NCBI GenBank assembly: GCA_026708265.1
Contig: JAPOVI010000277.1
Span: forward strand, 1 to 56,957
Length of the DNA: 56,957 nucleotides
Direction: 5' to 3'
Origin: Acidobacteriota bacterium
GTDB lineage: Bacteria; Acidobacteriota; Vicinamibacteria; Vicinamibacterales; UBA8438
The position numbers and the translations under genes were made by a program. Below, piece by piece: positions 9,152-18,641 of the stretch (position 1 is the first letter of the stretch; every line of letters begins with the position of its first letter). The notes beneath the pieces were generated by a model that was not told the origin of the DNA, did not search any database, and saw only the letters and a list, made by a program, of their open reading frames with translations.

Positions 9152-11754
9152 CAGTGCTCTCCCGCCCGCTCCGCGGGCCCCGGTCGGGTTACGACGTTGA
9201 CGAGGCGGCGCGGCACCACGATGACGCGGACCACCTGCTGACCGGACGCTCGGGCTTGCACGTGGGGGTCGGCGAGCGCGAGACGCCGCACCTCCGCCTC
9301 CGGCGTCTCCACCGCCACGGTCAGGTGGGCGCGCACCTTCCCGTTGACCTGCACCGGAAGCTCCACCTCTTCCGCGCGCGCGATCTCGGGATCGAACGCC
9401 GGCCAGCCCGCCGCGGTGACGCCGCCCGCGTGCCCGATCGACTCCCAGAGCTCCTCGGCGAGATGCGGCGTGAACGGCGCCAGCATCAGAATCAGCGCCT
9501 CGACCGCCTCGCGTACCGCGCCGAGCGCTCCCGCCGGCGTCCCCGGTGCCGACGCCGCCTCGTCCGGATCGGCGGCGAACGGTCCGAGCCGCGTCCGCTC
9601 GCAGTACGCGTACGTCTCGTTGACCAGCTCCATGAGTGCGGAGACCGCGGTGTTGAGGTGCACCCGAGGGTCCAGATCGTCCGAGACCCGGCGGATCGTC
9701 TCGTGCGTCTTGCGCCGCAGCGCCCGTGCCTCACCGGGCTGACGTGCGGATGCCGGGCCGCCGACTTCCGCGGCGTTCCCGGCGCCGGATGCGAACGCCG
9801 CCGCGAACGGCATCACCAGGCGCCAGACGCGACCGAGAAAGCGCGCGCTCCCCTCGAGCCCCGCGTCCGTCCACTCGATCTCCTTCTCCGGGGGCGCCAC
9901 GAACATCTCGTAGAGCCGCAGGGCATCGGCGCCGCAGGTCGCGATCATCTCGTCCGGATCGACGACGTTCCCTTTGGATTTCGACATGACCGCGCCGTCG
10001 CGCAGCACCATGCCCTGGGTCAGCAGCCGCGTGAACGGCTCGTCGTGAGCGACCAGCCCGAGGTCCCGCATCACGCTGCACACGAAGCGCGAGTAGATCA
10101 GATGGAGGATGGCGTGCTCGACGCCCCCGATGTAGAAGTCCACCGGCGCCCAGTACCGCACGGTCTCCGGACTGAACGGCGCGTCCTGGTTCCGCGGGTC
10201 GCAGAAGCGGTAGAAGTACCAGGAGGAGTCGACGAACGTGTCCATGGTGTCGGTCTCCCGCCGCGCCTCCCCGCCGCAGCTCGGACACCGTGCCGCCACG
10301 AACTCCGGCACCTGTCCGAGCGGCGAGTCTCCGCGCCCGGTGAAGACCTCGACGTCGGGAAGCTCCACCGGGAGATCGTCGTACGGCACCGGCCGGACCC
10401 CGCACGCGTCGCAGTAGACGATCGGGATCGGCGTCCCCCAGTAGCGCTGCCGGGAGATTCCCCAGTCCTTGAGGCGGTACTGGATCTCGCCGCGACCGAT
10501 GTCGCGAACCTCCGCCGCGCGCGTCATGGCCCTGACGGCTTCCGCGCTCGACAGCCCCGAGAACTCGCCCGACGAGACCGCCGTCCCCGGCGCCGCCGAG
10601 GCCGCCTCGAGCGTCTCCCCGGCCAGCTCCGGTCCCTCCTCCGGTTGAATCACCACCCGCACCGGCAGCCCGTACTTGCGCGCGAACTCGAAGTCGCGCT
10701 GGTCGTGCGCCGGCACGGCCATGATCGCGCCGGTCCCGTAGTCGGCCAGGACGAAGTTCGCGATCCAGATCGGAACCGCCTCGCCGGTAAAGGGATTGCG
10801 CGCCCGACGCCCGGTATCGAACCCTTCCTTCTCGAGTTGCCCGGTCAGTCGGGCCATTCGGTCGAGGGCTCGAAAGCTCCCGACGCGGTCCCGGAATCCC
10901 GCGGCGTCGGGGCTTTCGGCCGCCAGTCGCTCGACGAGCGGATGCTCCGGCGCGAGCAGCACGAACGTGGCGCCGTGGATGGTGTCGATCCGCGTCGTGA
11001 AGACCTCGATCGCATCGTTCGCGGAACCGTCCGATCCGTCGACGGCGAGGAGATCGAACCGGACCCGGGCGCCCTCCGATCGCCCGATCCAGTTCTGCTG
11101 CATCGTGAGCACCTTGCGGGGCCAGGCTTCGAGCTCCCGGATGCGTTCGAGCAACTCGTCCGCGTAGCGCGTGATGCGCAGGAACCACTGCTCGAGATCG
11201 CGCGCCTCCACCCCCACCCCGCAGCGCCAGCACCCGCCGTCCACCACCTGCTCGTTGGCCAGCACGGTCCGGCAGTCGGGGCACCAGTTGACCGACGAGC
11301 GCTTCCGATAGGCGAGGCCGCGCTCGTACATCTTCAGGAACAGCCACTGGTTCCAGCGGTAGTACTCGCGGTCGCACGTGGCGATCTCGCGCTCCCACGC
11401 GTACCCGATGCCGAGGCGCTGGAGCTGGCTCTTCATGTGCGCGATGTTCGCGCGGGTCCAGCGTTCCGGATGCGACTCGTTCTTGATCGCCGCGTTCTCC
11501 GCCGGCATGCCGAACGCGTCCCAGCCGAAGGGATGCAGCACGTTGCAGCCGCGCATCCGCTTCATGCGGGCGATCACGTCGCCGATCATGTAGTTGCGCA
11601 CGTGGCCGACGTGCGCGTGGCCGGACGGATAGGCAAACATCACGAGGCAGTAGTACTTGGGACGGGTCGGGTCCTCGGTGACCTCGAACGCCCGCTCCTC
11701 GGACCACCGCCGCTGCCACTTCCGTTCGATGGCCTGCGGGTCGTAGTCGCGCAC
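9151..11754 (-). CDS. leuS: Leucyl-tRNA synthetase
   Basis: A complete 867-aa class I aminoacyl-tRNA synthetase. It has the HIGH-type motif in MFAYPSGHAHVGHVRNY (about residues 39-55), CWRCG/CPDC zinc-like cysteines, the editing domain with TRIDTIHGATFVLLAPEHP, and the KMSKS-type MSKSKGNVVDPD (about 590). It ends with the C-terminal LPVQVNGKVRAHLTV domain. The start is GTG 11754 with no strong ribosome site. A copy of the dispersed repeat lies immediately upstream. Confidence 0.97.
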   Translation of the reverse strand: MRDYDPQAIERKWQRRWSEERAFEVTEDPTRPKYYCLVMFAYPSGHAHVGHVRNYMIGDVIARMKRMRGCNVLHPFGWDAFGMPAENAAIKNESHPERWTRANIAHMKSQLQRLGIGYAWEREIATCDREYYRWNQWLFLKMYERGLAYRKRSSVNWCPDCRTVLANEQVVDGGCWRCGVGVEARDLEQWFLRITRYADELLERIRELEAWPRKVLTMQQNWIGRSEGARVRFDLLAVDGSDGSANDAIEVFTTRIDTIHGATFVLLAPEHPLVERLAAESPDAAGFRDRVGSFRALDRMARLTGQLEKEGFDTGRRARNPFTGEAVPIWIANFVLADYGTGAIMAVPAHDQRDFEFARKYGLPVRVVIQPEEGPELAGETLEAASAAPGTAVSSGEFSGLSSAEAVRAMTRAAEVRDIGRGEIQYRLKDWGISRQRYWGTPIPIVYCDACGVRPVPYDDLPVELPDVEVFTGRGDSPLGQVPEFVAARCPSCGGEARRETDTMDTFVDSSWYFYRFCDPRNQDAPFSPETVRYWAPVDFYIGGVEHAILHLIYSRFVCSVMRDLGLVAHDEPFTRLLTQGMVLRDGAVMSKSKGNVVDPDEMIATCGADALRLYEMFVAPPEKEIEWTDAGLEGSARFLGRVWRLVMPFAAAFASGAGNAAEVGGPASARQPGEARALRRKTHETIRRVSDDLDPRVHLNTAVSALMELVNETYAYCERTRLGPFAADPDEAASAPGTPAGALGAVREAVEALILMLAPFTPHLAEELWESIGHAGGVTAAGWPAFDPEIARAEEVELPVQVNGKVRAHLTVAVETPEAEVRRLALADPHVQARASGQQVVRVIVVPRRLVNVVTRPGPAERAGEH

Positions 11755-11763
11755 TGGAATCGG

Positions 11764-11874
11764 TAGCGCCGCCGAACCCGTCGCGGGCTCCGTGTTCGGC
11801 CCCAGCCCCCACCGGCCCAGGAGCTTGCGCCGCAGGGCTCACGACCGTTGCGTTCTGCGGCGCAAGCTCCCGGG
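11764..11874. repeat. Dispersed intergenic repeat, copy A, with 16-bp stem hairpin
   Basis: Reading forward, a core beginning TAGCGCCGCCGAACCCGTCG and containing CGGCCCCAGCCCCCACCGGC is followed by an inverted repeat: GGAGCTTGCGCCGCAG (11820-11835) pairs perfectly with CTGCGGCGCAAGCTCC (11855-11870) across a 19-base loop. It fills the gap between the deacetylase stop and leuS, both on the minus strand, and probably acts as a terminator. The same core recurs at 34651, 49333 and 52590. Confidence 0.75.
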
Positions 11875-11907
11875 GGGGCGGAGCGGCGCCGGCGTGCCGC
11901 CGTCAGC

Positions 11908-12942
11908 TCATAGTGTAGGCCAAAAGGCTCGGAGCGCTGGCCGCACCGCCGCCAGAGCCGCCTCCGCCGCCGGGCTGGCTCCCTCCACGCCGCGGATTGC
12001 CCCGGGGGGCGCCTCCGCGGCCACCTCCAGGGTGCCTTCCAGGCAGGCTTCGAGGGCGGCCAGGTCGTAGCCCCCTTCCGTGACGAGGGCCAGCCGCCCG
12101 CGGCAGCTCCGCTCTGCCGTCGCGCGCAGCCGACGGGTGAGCGTCGCGTACCCCGCGGTGGTCACCTGCAGGCCGCCGAGCGGGTCGTCCACGTGCGCGT
12201 CGTACCCCGCCGACAGCACGATCAGCTCGGGCTCGTAGGCCGCCAGGACGGGAACCGCCACCTCGCGAAAGACGCGATCGAGATCCGCGTCGCCGGCACC
12301 CGCCGCCAGCGGGATGTTGACCGTGAAGCCCGCCCCGTCGCCGCGCCCGACGTCGTCCGCCGCCCCCGTACCGGGATAGAACGGGTACTGGTGCGTGGAC
12401 AGGTAGAGCACCCGCGGATCGTCGTAGAAGATCCACTGCGTGCCGTTGCCGTGATGCACGTCGTAGTCGACGACGGCGACCCGTTCGAGCCCCCGGCCCA
12501 GGGCGTGGGCCGCGGCGACGGCCGCGTTGTTGTAGAGGCAGAAGCCCATCGCCCACTCCCGCTCGGCGTGGTGACCGGGGGGCCGGACCAGGGCCAGCGC
12601 GATCGCGTCGCGGTCGAGAGCGTGATCGACCGCCGCGAGCGCCGCCCCGGCCGCAAGCCGGGCCACCTCCTCCGACTCGGGCGCGGCGTACGTGTCCGGG
12701 TCGAGGCGCACCCTGCGTCCGGCCGTCGCGCCGATCGACCGGACGTAGGGAGCCGCGTGCACGCGCTCGAGGGCCGCATCCGAAACCGGCACCGGCTCTA
12801 CGGTGCGGCCGCCGGCGGACCGCCACCGCGCGACGACCGCCGTCATCACGTCCGCCCGCTCCGGACGCTCCGGATGACCGGCCGGAGTCGCGTGATCGCG
12901 GAAGCGCTCCGACCCGATCACCAACACGTCGCTCCTGGCCAT
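11908..12942 (-). CDS. Histone deacetylase family protein (AcuC/HDAC-like)
   Basis: A 344-aa zinc-dependent deacetylase of the arginase/HDAC fold. Motifs: PERPERADVM near the start, RPPGHHAEREWAMGF (about 117-131, catalytic His pair), DYDVHHGNGT (about 155-164, zinc Asp and His) and SAGYDAHVDDPLGG (about 242-255, zinc Asp). Bacterial members deacetylate small acetylated polyamines or acetyl-lysine proteins; the substrate cannot be read here. It starts 14 bases after the acyltransferase gene and closes the long fab/etf run, which hints at a link with acyl-CoA or protein acylation; that is inference. Confidence 0.87.
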   Translation of the reverse strand: MARSDVLVIGSERFRDHATPAGHPERPERADVMTAVVARWRSAGGRTVEPVPVSDAALERVHAAPYVRSIGATAGRRVRLDPDTYAAPESEEVARLAAGAALAAVDHALDRDAIALALVRPPGHHAEREWAMGFCLYNNAAVAAAHALGRGLERVAVVDYDVHHGNGTQWIFYDDPRVLYLSTHQYPFYPGTGAADDVGRGDGAGFTVNIPLAAGAGDADLDRVFREVAVPVLAAYEPELIVLSAGYDAHVDDPLGGLQVTTAGYATLTRRLRATAERSCRGRLALVTEGGYDLAALEACLEGTLEVAAEAPPGAIRGVEGASPAAEAALAAVRPALRAFWPTL

Positions 12943-12956
12943 TTCGCCCCCCTGTC

Positions 12957-13643
12957 TCAGGCGTCCCGACCGATCAGCCGCACTGCACGGCGCTCGGCGT
13001 CATGCAGGGCCTGCTCGAGCTCCAGCCGCGTTGCCTCGATCCGCTCCTCGCTCGACGGCGGCGCCGGAAGGGGTGGCCCCACGACGATAGCGGCGCGGGC
13101 GAACGGTTTCGGAACCTGAGCCCGATCCCAGCTCCGTACGGTCCAGCACGGGTACGCCTCGATGTGGAACGGCAGAATCGGCTGCCCCGTCAGCCGCGCC
13201 AGCCAGACCGCCCCCGGCTGGACCGACCGCCCCGGGCCGCGGGGGCCGTCGACGGTGAACGCGGCCGGACGCCCGGCCTGCATGTCGCGCCGGAGCTGGG
13301 CCAGGGCCCGGCGTCCGTCGCGGGACGTGGATCCCCGGGCCGTCCCGTACCCGAACCGCTCGATGATGCGCGCGATCCACTCGCCGTCGAAGTTCGCGCT
13401 GGTCATCACGACGATGCCGCGGCGCCGCCAAAAGTAAGTTGCCGCGAGAATGCGCCCGTGCCAGAAGGCGAAGATCGGCGGCTGGCCCGCTCGTTCGAGG
13501 GCCTCGTAGTGCTCGTAGCCGCGGACCGTCCAGCGCAGCGTCCGCCCCAGCAGGGCGACGGCCGGATAGCCGGCCGCCGCGATGGCCGCCGCCTGTGCGC
13601 GCTGGCTCCGCGTCAGCCGCGTCGTGCCGGCCGGCGGCCTCAC
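12957..13643 (-). CDS. Lysophospholipid acyltransferase family protein (DUF374)
   Basis: A 228-aa protein of the DUF374/LPLAT group. It shows FAFWHGRIL (His62, acyltransferase His region), TSANFDGEWI, GSTSRDGRRAL (about 104-114) and VDGPRGP (about 132-138), all typical of this family, which is thought to acylate lipid A-like or lysophospholipid substrates at the inner membrane. GTG 13643 is chosen because it overlaps the ETF-QO stop (GTGA) and gives the usual length; the frame is open much further upstream only because of the high G+C content. Confidence 0.82.
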   Translation of the reverse strand: MRPPAGTTRLTRSQRAQAAAIAAAGYPAVALLGRTLRWTVRGYEHYEALERAGQPPIFAFWHGRILAATYFWRRRGIVVMTSANFDGEWIARIIERFGYGTARGSTSRDGRRALAQLRRDMQAGRPAAFTVDGPRGPGRSVQPGAVWLARLTGQPILPFHIEAYPCWTVRSWDRAQVPKPFARAAIVVGPPLPAPPSSEERIEATRLELEQALHDAERRAVRLIGRDA

Positions 13644-15256
13644 ATGCCTTCGTAGCGGGGGCCGCCGCCCCCCTCGGGCGGGACCCAGTCGATGATCTGA
13701 TACGGGTCCATGATGTCGCACGTCTTGCAGTGGACGCAGTTCGACGCGTTGATCTGCAACCGTTTGCCGCCCGCACCGGCGTCCACCATCTCGTAGACGG
13801 CCGCCGGGCAGAAGCGCGTGCAGGGGTTGCCGTACTCCTCCAGGCAGCGCGTCCGGCAGATGTCCGTATCCTGGACGAGCAGGTGCGACGGCTGGTCCTC
13901 GTCGTGCCGCGTGCCGGAATAGTGCACGCTGGTCAGCTTGTCGAACGTCAGCCGGCGGTCGACCGGCGCGGCGGCGGCCGCGACCGAGCGCTCTCCCCGA
14001 ACGCGCTGCATCCTCTCGTGCCCGGGGTGCGCGGGCATCGGATCGCGGATCCACCAGCCGCCGGTCACCAGGGACAGGCCGGAGTAGAGCAGCCCGGGCA
14101 GCAGTCCGCCGGCGAAGGCCTGGTGAACGTTGCGCACCGGGTGGAGCTCGCGGCGGATCGGGCCCGACTCGACGAGCGCGGCGTACCGGGCGAGCCGTGC
14201 GGCCGACGTATCCCGGGCCTCCAGGGCCTCGAGGGCGGCGTCCGCGGCGGCGATGCCGCTCTGCATCGCGAGGTGAATGCCCTTGAGCCGCATCGAGTTG
14301 AGGAAGCCGGCCGCATCGCCGACGATCAGGGCGCCGTCGACGTGGCAGCGCGGAATCGCGTGCCAGCCTCCCTCCGGCAAGGCCTTCGCTCCGTAGCGGA
14401 TCATCTCGCCGCCGGCAAGCAGATCGGACACGAGAGGATGGCGCTTGAAGCGCTGGAACGCGGCGTGCGGGTCGAAGCCCGGGTCGCGGTAATCGAGCCC
14501 GGCAACGAACCCCACCGACAGCGCGCCGTCGGGGAGGGCGTAGAGGAACCCGCCCCCGAACTGCTCGTGCGGCAGCGGGTAGCCCATGGTGTGGATGACG
14601 GCCCCGGCCGGCAGGCGGCCGGAAGGTACGTCCCACAGTTCCTTGATACCGACCGCGTACACCTGAGGCAGCCGTCCCTCGTCGAGCCGGAAGCGTTCGA
14701 CGAGGGACTTGGTCAGGTTGCCGCGCACCCCGTCGGCCAGCACCGTGACCTGTGCGCGGATGTCGACCCCCGGCTCGAACGTCGCCTTGCGGTTCCCTTC
14801 GCGGTCGATGCCTCGGTCGCCGGTGCGGACCCCGACGACACGATCCCCCTCGAGGAGGAGCTCGGCACCGGCGAACCCCGCAAAGATATCGACGCCGGCC
14901 GCCTCGACCTGCTCGGCCAGCCAGCGCACGAGGCGGTTGAGCGAGACGACGTAGTTGCCGTGATTGCGCAGCGGCGGCGGCGTGACGGGGAAGGGGATCC
15001 GGCGGCGCTCGGTCAGGAAGTAGATGCGGTCCTCGGTGACCGGCACCTCGACCGGCGCCCCGAGCGAGCGCCAGTCCGGCATCAGATCGGTCAGCGCGGA
15101 CGGGTCGAGCACCGCCCCCGACAGCATGTGGGCGCCCGCTTCGCGGGATTTCTCGAGCACGGCGACGACCGGCGGGTCGCCGCCCAGGCTCCGGTGGCGC
15201 GTGGCGAGGCGGTAGGCGGCGGCGAGACCGGCGGGTCCCCCACCGACGATCAGCAC
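13640..15256 (-). CDS. Electron transfer flavoprotein-ubiquinone/menaquinone oxidoreductase
   Basis: A 538-aa or longer membrane-associated flavoprotein that moves electrons from ETF to the quinone pool. The FAD dinucleotide fold LIVGGGPAGLAAAYRLA is at the extreme N-terminus; the C-terminus carries the ferredoxin-like 4Fe-4S segment with NCVHCKTCDIMDP. Coding sequence clearly continues upstream of GTG 15256: the same frame reads LDRETLDVD just before it, as in family members. CTG 15283, one base after the etfA stop and preceded by GGGGGAG, may be the true start. It lies in etfB-etfA-ETF-QO order, and the menaquinone genes nearby suggest menaquinone as acceptor. Confidence 0.92.
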   Translation of the reverse strand: MLIVGGGPAGLAAAYRLATRHRSLGGDPPVVAVLEKSREAGAHMLSGAVLDPSALTDLMPDWRSLGAPVEVPVTEDRIYFLTERRRIPFPVTPPPLRNHGNYVVSLNRLVRWLAEQVEAAGVDIFAGFAGAELLLEGDRVVGVRTGDRGIDREGNRKATFEPGVDIRAQVTVLADGVRGNLTKSLVERFRLDEGRLPQVYAVGIKELWDVPSGRLPAGAVIHTMGYPLPHEQFGGGFLYALPDGALSVGFVAGLDYRDPGFDPHAAFQRFKRHPLVSDLLAGGEMIRYGAKALPEGGWHAIPRCHVDGALIVGDAAGFLNSMRLKGIHLAMQSGIAAADAALEALEARDTSAARLARYAALVESGPIRRELHPVRNVHQAFAGGLLPGLLYSGLSLVTGGWWIRDPMPAHPGHERMQRVRGERSVAAAAAPVDRRLTFDKLTSVHYSGTRHDEDQPSHLLVQDTDICRTRCLEEYGNPCTRFCPAAVYEMVDAGAGGKRLQINASNCVHCKTCDIMDPYQIIDWVPPEGGGGPRYEGM

Positions 15257-15284
15257 GTCGACGTCGAGCGTCTCGCGATCCAGC

Positions 15285-16268
15285 TCACTCCCCCAACGCC
15301 GCCACCAGGGCCGGCACGACCTCGAACAGGTCGCCTACGATGCCGTAGTCGGCGACCTCGAAGATCGGGGCGTCGGCGTCCTTGTTGACGGCCACGATCG
15401 TTCGGGAACCCTTCATGCCCACGAGATGCTGAATGGCGCCGGAGATACCCAGCGCAACGTATAGCTTGGGGGCTACGGTCTGGCCGGAACTGCCGATCTG
15501 CCGGTCCATCGGGAGCCACCCCGAGTCGCAGATCGGCCGCGAGGCCGCCACCTCCGCGCCCAGCGAGCGCGCGAGCTCCTGCACGAGCGGCAGGTGCTCC
15601 TGCCCCTTGATGCCCCGGCCGACGGCGACGATCCGCTCGGCCTGCGACAGGTCGACGGCCTGCTTCGCTTCCTGGAACGGCGCCTCCGGGCGCTGCCGAA
15701 TGGTCGAGCCGTCGACCGACACGCGAACGCTGCGGGTCGCGGCCGCCCCACCCCGCGCCGCGGCGTCCGCTCGCCAGGCGCCGATCTGGAAGCTGATGCA
15801 GTGCGGCCCCGCTCCCGCCGGCGCCACCTCCGCCACGAACTTGCCCTGGAACATCGGCCGCAACAGGACGAGCCCGCCGTCGCGCACCTCCGCCCCGACG
15901 CAGTCCGGAATCAGGACGCCCCCGAGGCGGTTCGCCAGTGCCGGCGCGTAGTCGCGCGTCTGGTAGGTGTGCGGGAAGAGCACCAGCCCGGGGCGCTCCT
16001 GCTCGATGAGGGGCGCGAGGGCGGCGATGTAGCCGTCGGGCGTGTAGCTCGCGAGAGCCGGGTCCTCCAGGACGAGCACCTCGGCCACGTCCGCCGCCGC
16101 GAGCTCGGCCGCGGCCCCGCCGATACCCGTGCCGGCCAGCGCCACGGAGACCGCCCCCCCGACCGCCTGCGCCGCCGCGACCGTCTCCCAGGTCACGGGA
16201 TTGAGGTGGCCGGCCCGCTGCTCGGCCATGACCAGGACGGGTGTGCGGTCGCTCGAGGGCATCGGCAT
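15285..16268 (-). CDS. etfA: Electron transfer flavoprotein subunit alpha
   Basis: A 327-aa FAD-binding subunit of ETF, which takes electrons from acyl-CoA dehydrogenases. The N-terminal domain starts TPVLVMAEQRAGHLNPVTWE; the C-terminal FAD domain has SGQTVAPKLYVALGISGAIQ and TIVAVNKDADAPIFEVADYG, the family signature. It follows etfB after about 47 bases and is followed at once by ETF-QO. An acyl-CoA dehydrogenase at 50880-52028 is a plausible electron source. Confidence 0.95.
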   Translation of the reverse strand: MPMPSSDRTPVLVMAEQRAGHLNPVTWETVAAAQAVGGAVSVALAGTGIGGAAAELAAADVAEVLVLEDPALASYTPDGYIAALAPLIEQERPGLVLFPHTYQTRDYAPALANRLGGVLIPDCVGAEVRDGGLVLLRPMFQGKFVAEVAPAGAGPHCISFQIGAWRADAAARGGAAATRSVRVSVDGSTIRQRPEAPFQEAKQAVDLSQAERIVAVGRGIKGQEHLPLVQELARSLGAEVAASRPICDSGWLPMDRQIGSSGQTVAPKLYVALGISGAIQHLVGMKGSRTIVAVNKDADAPIFEVADYGIVGDLFEVVPALVAALGE

Positions 16269-16315
16269 CGTTCACTTTCGTCCTTCCGCGGGAGGGGACG
16301 GGGCTCGACCGGCCG

Positions 16316-17086
16316 TCAGAGGGCGCGCGCCTCGTCGCGCAACAGCCGGACGAGCTCGGCCGCCGCCGCCTCGGGAGGGCCGTCGACGAACCGCGTCTGC
16401 TTGTCCTTGACCGGCACGCGGAGGGCGACGATGTTCCAGGCGGATGGCGGTGGAGACGCGAACGGCACGGTCCGAACTTCCTTTCGTTTGGCCGCCATGA
16501 TGCCGCGCAGCGTGGCGTAGCGAAGCTGGTTGATGCCGCTCTGGATCGTCAACAGGGCCGGGGTCGGCATCGACAGCCACTGGAACCAGCCGCCCTCGAG
16601 CTCGCGCTTCACCCGGATGCGACCCTCTCCGTCGCCGTCGGCCGCGATCTCCATGATGATGGTCGCGTGCGGCAGCCCGAGCCGATCCGCCAGGATCACG
16701 CCGGTCTCCCCGAATCCCTGATCGTCCGACTGCAGGCCCGTCAGCACCAGGTCGAACGACTCGTCGCGGAGGGCCGTGGCGAGAGCCTCGGCCACGACAC
16801 CCGCGTCCGCGGTGGCCAGATCCTCGCTCACCACGTGCAGCGCCCGGTCGGCCCCACGGGCCAGCGCCTCCCGGATCACCTGGGCGACGCGGGCGGGACC
16901 GGCCGAGCAGACGACCACCTCGCCCCCGTGCCGCTCCTTGAGCCGCAGACCCTCTTCGAGGGCGTAGGCGTCCGGCTCGTTCATCTCGAAGCTCGCATCT
17001 CCGTCGCGGACCCACGCCGCCGATTCGTCGATGCGCAAGGGCCAGTCGCGGGTGACGACCTGCTTGATGCAGACGGCGATCTTCAC
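16316..17086 (-). CDS. etfB: Electron transfer flavoprotein subunit beta
   Basis: A 256-aa AMP-binding subunit of ETF. It starts with the typical [10 protein letters not shown] (GTG start), contains [31 protein letters not shown] (about 130-150) and [15 protein letters not shown] 17086 overlaps the fabF stop by 4 bases (GTGA), showing that ETF translation is coupled to fatty acid synthesis genes, an arrangement I find unusual. Confidence 0.94.
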   Translation of the reverse strand: MKIAVCIKQVVTRDWPLRIDESAAWVRDGDASFEMNEPDAYALEEGLRLKERHGGEVVVCSAGPARVAQVIREALARGADRALHVVSEDLATADAGVVAEALATALRDESFDLVLTGLQSDDQGFGETGVILADRLGLPHATIIMEIAADGDGEGRIRVKRELEGGWFQWLSMPTPALLTIQSGINQLRYATLRGIMAAKRKEVRTVPFASPPPSAWNIVALRVPVKDKQTRFVDGPPEAAAAELVRLLRDEARAL

Positions 17087-18327
17087 GTGTCTTCGTACCT
17101 CTTGAGGAGCAGGCTGGCGTTCGTGCCGCCGAAGCCGAACGAGTTGGAGAGGGCGTAGCCGATCGACAGCGGCCGTGATTCGTTCGGCACGTAGTCGAGG
17201 TCGCACGCCGGGTCCGCGTTCTCGAGGTTGATGGTCGGCGGAGCGATCTGCTCCCGGACGGCGAGCGCGGTGATCCCCGCTTCGAGCCCGCCGGCCGCCC
17301 CGAGCAGATGTCCCGTCATCGACTTGGTCGACGAGATCGCGACGGTGGAGGCGCGGGCCCCCAGGCAACGCTTGATGGCGAGCGTCTCGAGACGATCGTT
17401 GTAGGGAGTGGAAGTGCCGTGGGCGTTGATGTAGTCGATCTGCTCGGGGACTACCGCGGCCTGCTCGAGGGCCGCGCTCATCACGCGCACGGCGCCGTCG
17501 CCGTCCTCGGCCGGCGCCGTCACGTGGAAGGCATCGGCCGACATCCCGTAGCCCACGAGCTCCGCGTAGATCGACGCGCCCCGGCGGCGGGCGCGCTCGA
17601 GCTCCTCGAGCACCACGACGCCGGCCCCCTCGCCGATGATGAAGCCGTCCCGATCCCGGTCGAACGGGCGACTGGCCCGCTGCGGCTCGTCGTTACGCGT
17701 CGAGAGGGCCCGCATGGCCGCGAAACCGCCCACGCCGAGGGGCGTGATGGCCGCCTCGGAGCCGCCCGCGATCATCGCCTCGGCCGTACCGCGCCGCACG
17801 ATCTCGAACGCGTCGCCGATCGCATGCGCCGATGCCGAGCAGGCGGTGCAGGTGGCGGAGTTGGGCCCCCGCGCGCCGAAGCGAATGGAAACCTGTCCCG
17901 CGGCGAGGTTGATGATGGCGGACGGGATGAAGAACGGCGAGATCTTGCGAGGCCCGCCCCGCAGCAGGGACTGATGCTCGCGCTCGATCGTGCTGAAGCC
18001 TCCGATCCCCGAGGCGATGAACACGCCCACCTCGGGGCCGAGGGGCTGCGATGCCTTCAGGCCCGCGTCCCGGAGGGCGAACTCCGAGGCGGCGATGGCG
18101 TACTGGATGAAGACGTCCATCTTCTTGACGTCTTTCCGCTCGACGAACTGCAGAGGGTCGAAGTCCTTGACCTCGCCGGCGATGCGGGATGCGAATGCGG
18201 AAGCATCGAAGTGGGTGATGGTGCCGATGCCGCTGCGCCCGGCGCACAGGGCCTCCCAAGTCGGCTCGGTCCCGATACCGAGCGACGACACCAGCCCGAC
18301 TCCGGTGACGACGACGCGCCTCTGCAA
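17083..18327 (-). CDS. fabF: 3-oxoacyl-[acyl-carrier-protein] synthase II
   Basis: A 414-aa condensing enzyme that elongates acyl-ACP with malonyl-ACP. The nucleophile is Cys163 ([11 protein letters not shown]), with the catalytic His in [11 protein letters not shown] (about 305) and the second in [12 protein letters not shown] (about 340). Length matches E. coli FabF (413). The start is TTG 18327 with AGGA a few bases upstream and [11 protein letters not shown] as the expected N-terminus. It follows acpP by 5 bases. Confidence 0.96.
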   Translation of the reverse strand: MQRRVVVTGVGLVSSLGIGTEPTWEALCAGRSGIGTITHFDASAFASRIAGEVKDFDPLQFVERKDVKKMDVFIQYAIAASEFALRDAGLKASQPLGPEVGVFIASGIGGFSTIEREHQSLLRGGPRKISPFFIPSAIINLAAGQVSIRFGARGPNSATCTACSASAHAIGDAFEIVRRGTAEAMIAGGSEAAITPLGVGGFAAMRALSTRNDEPQRASRPFDRDRDGFIIGEGAGVVVLEELERARRRGASIYAELVGYGMSADAFHVTAPAEDGDGAVRVMSAALEQAAVVPEQIDYINAHGTSTPYNDRLETLAIKRCLGARASTVAISSTKSMTGHLLGAAGGLEAGITALAVREQIAPPTINLENADPACDLDYVPNESRPLSIGYALSNSFGFGGTNASLLLKRYEDT

Positions 18328-18332
18328 AGGTC

Positions 18333-18629
18333 CTAGCCTTCGTCGGCCGATTCGGACGCCACCTTGCCGGCCTCCGCGTCGCTTCCGCCGGTGTTGCGGC
18401 CCGCGTGCGACTCGATGTACTCGATGGCCTCCCTGACGCGAGTGATCTTCTCGGCGTCCTCGTCGGGGATGTCGAGCTTGAACTCCTCTTCGAGCTGCAT
18501 GACCAGCTCGACGGTGTCGAGCGAGTCCGCGCCCAAGTCCTCGACAAAGGACGCATCCGGCGTCACCTCGTCCTCGTCCACGCCCAAGTGCTCGACGATG
18601 ATCTCCTTGACCTTGTCAGCAACCGCCAT
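18333..18629 (-). CDS. acpP: Acyl carrier protein
   Basis: A 98-aa acidic ACP; Ser36 in [12 protein letters not shown] is the phosphopantetheine site. It is about 20 residues longer than the usual 77-80: after IEYIESHAG there is a tail of Gly, Ser, Ala, Glu and Asp that has no counterpart in typical ACPs. A strong ribosome site (AGGAGG, 8 bases before ATG 18629) fits high expression. Placed between fabG and fabF as in many bacteria. Confidence 0.96.
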   Translation of the reverse strand: MAVADKVKEIIVEHLGVDEDEVTPDASFVEDLGADSLDTVELVMQLEEEFKLDIPDEDAEKITRVREAIEYIESHAGRNTGGSDAEAGKVASESADEG

Positions 18630-18641
18630 GCAACCAGCCTC

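Noticed and set aside
13644..14636. Upstream extension of the DUF374 acyltransferase
   Set aside because: The open frame overlaps the ETF-QO gene on the same strand in another frame and is not conserved in character; GTG 13643 with the GTGA overlap is the better start.
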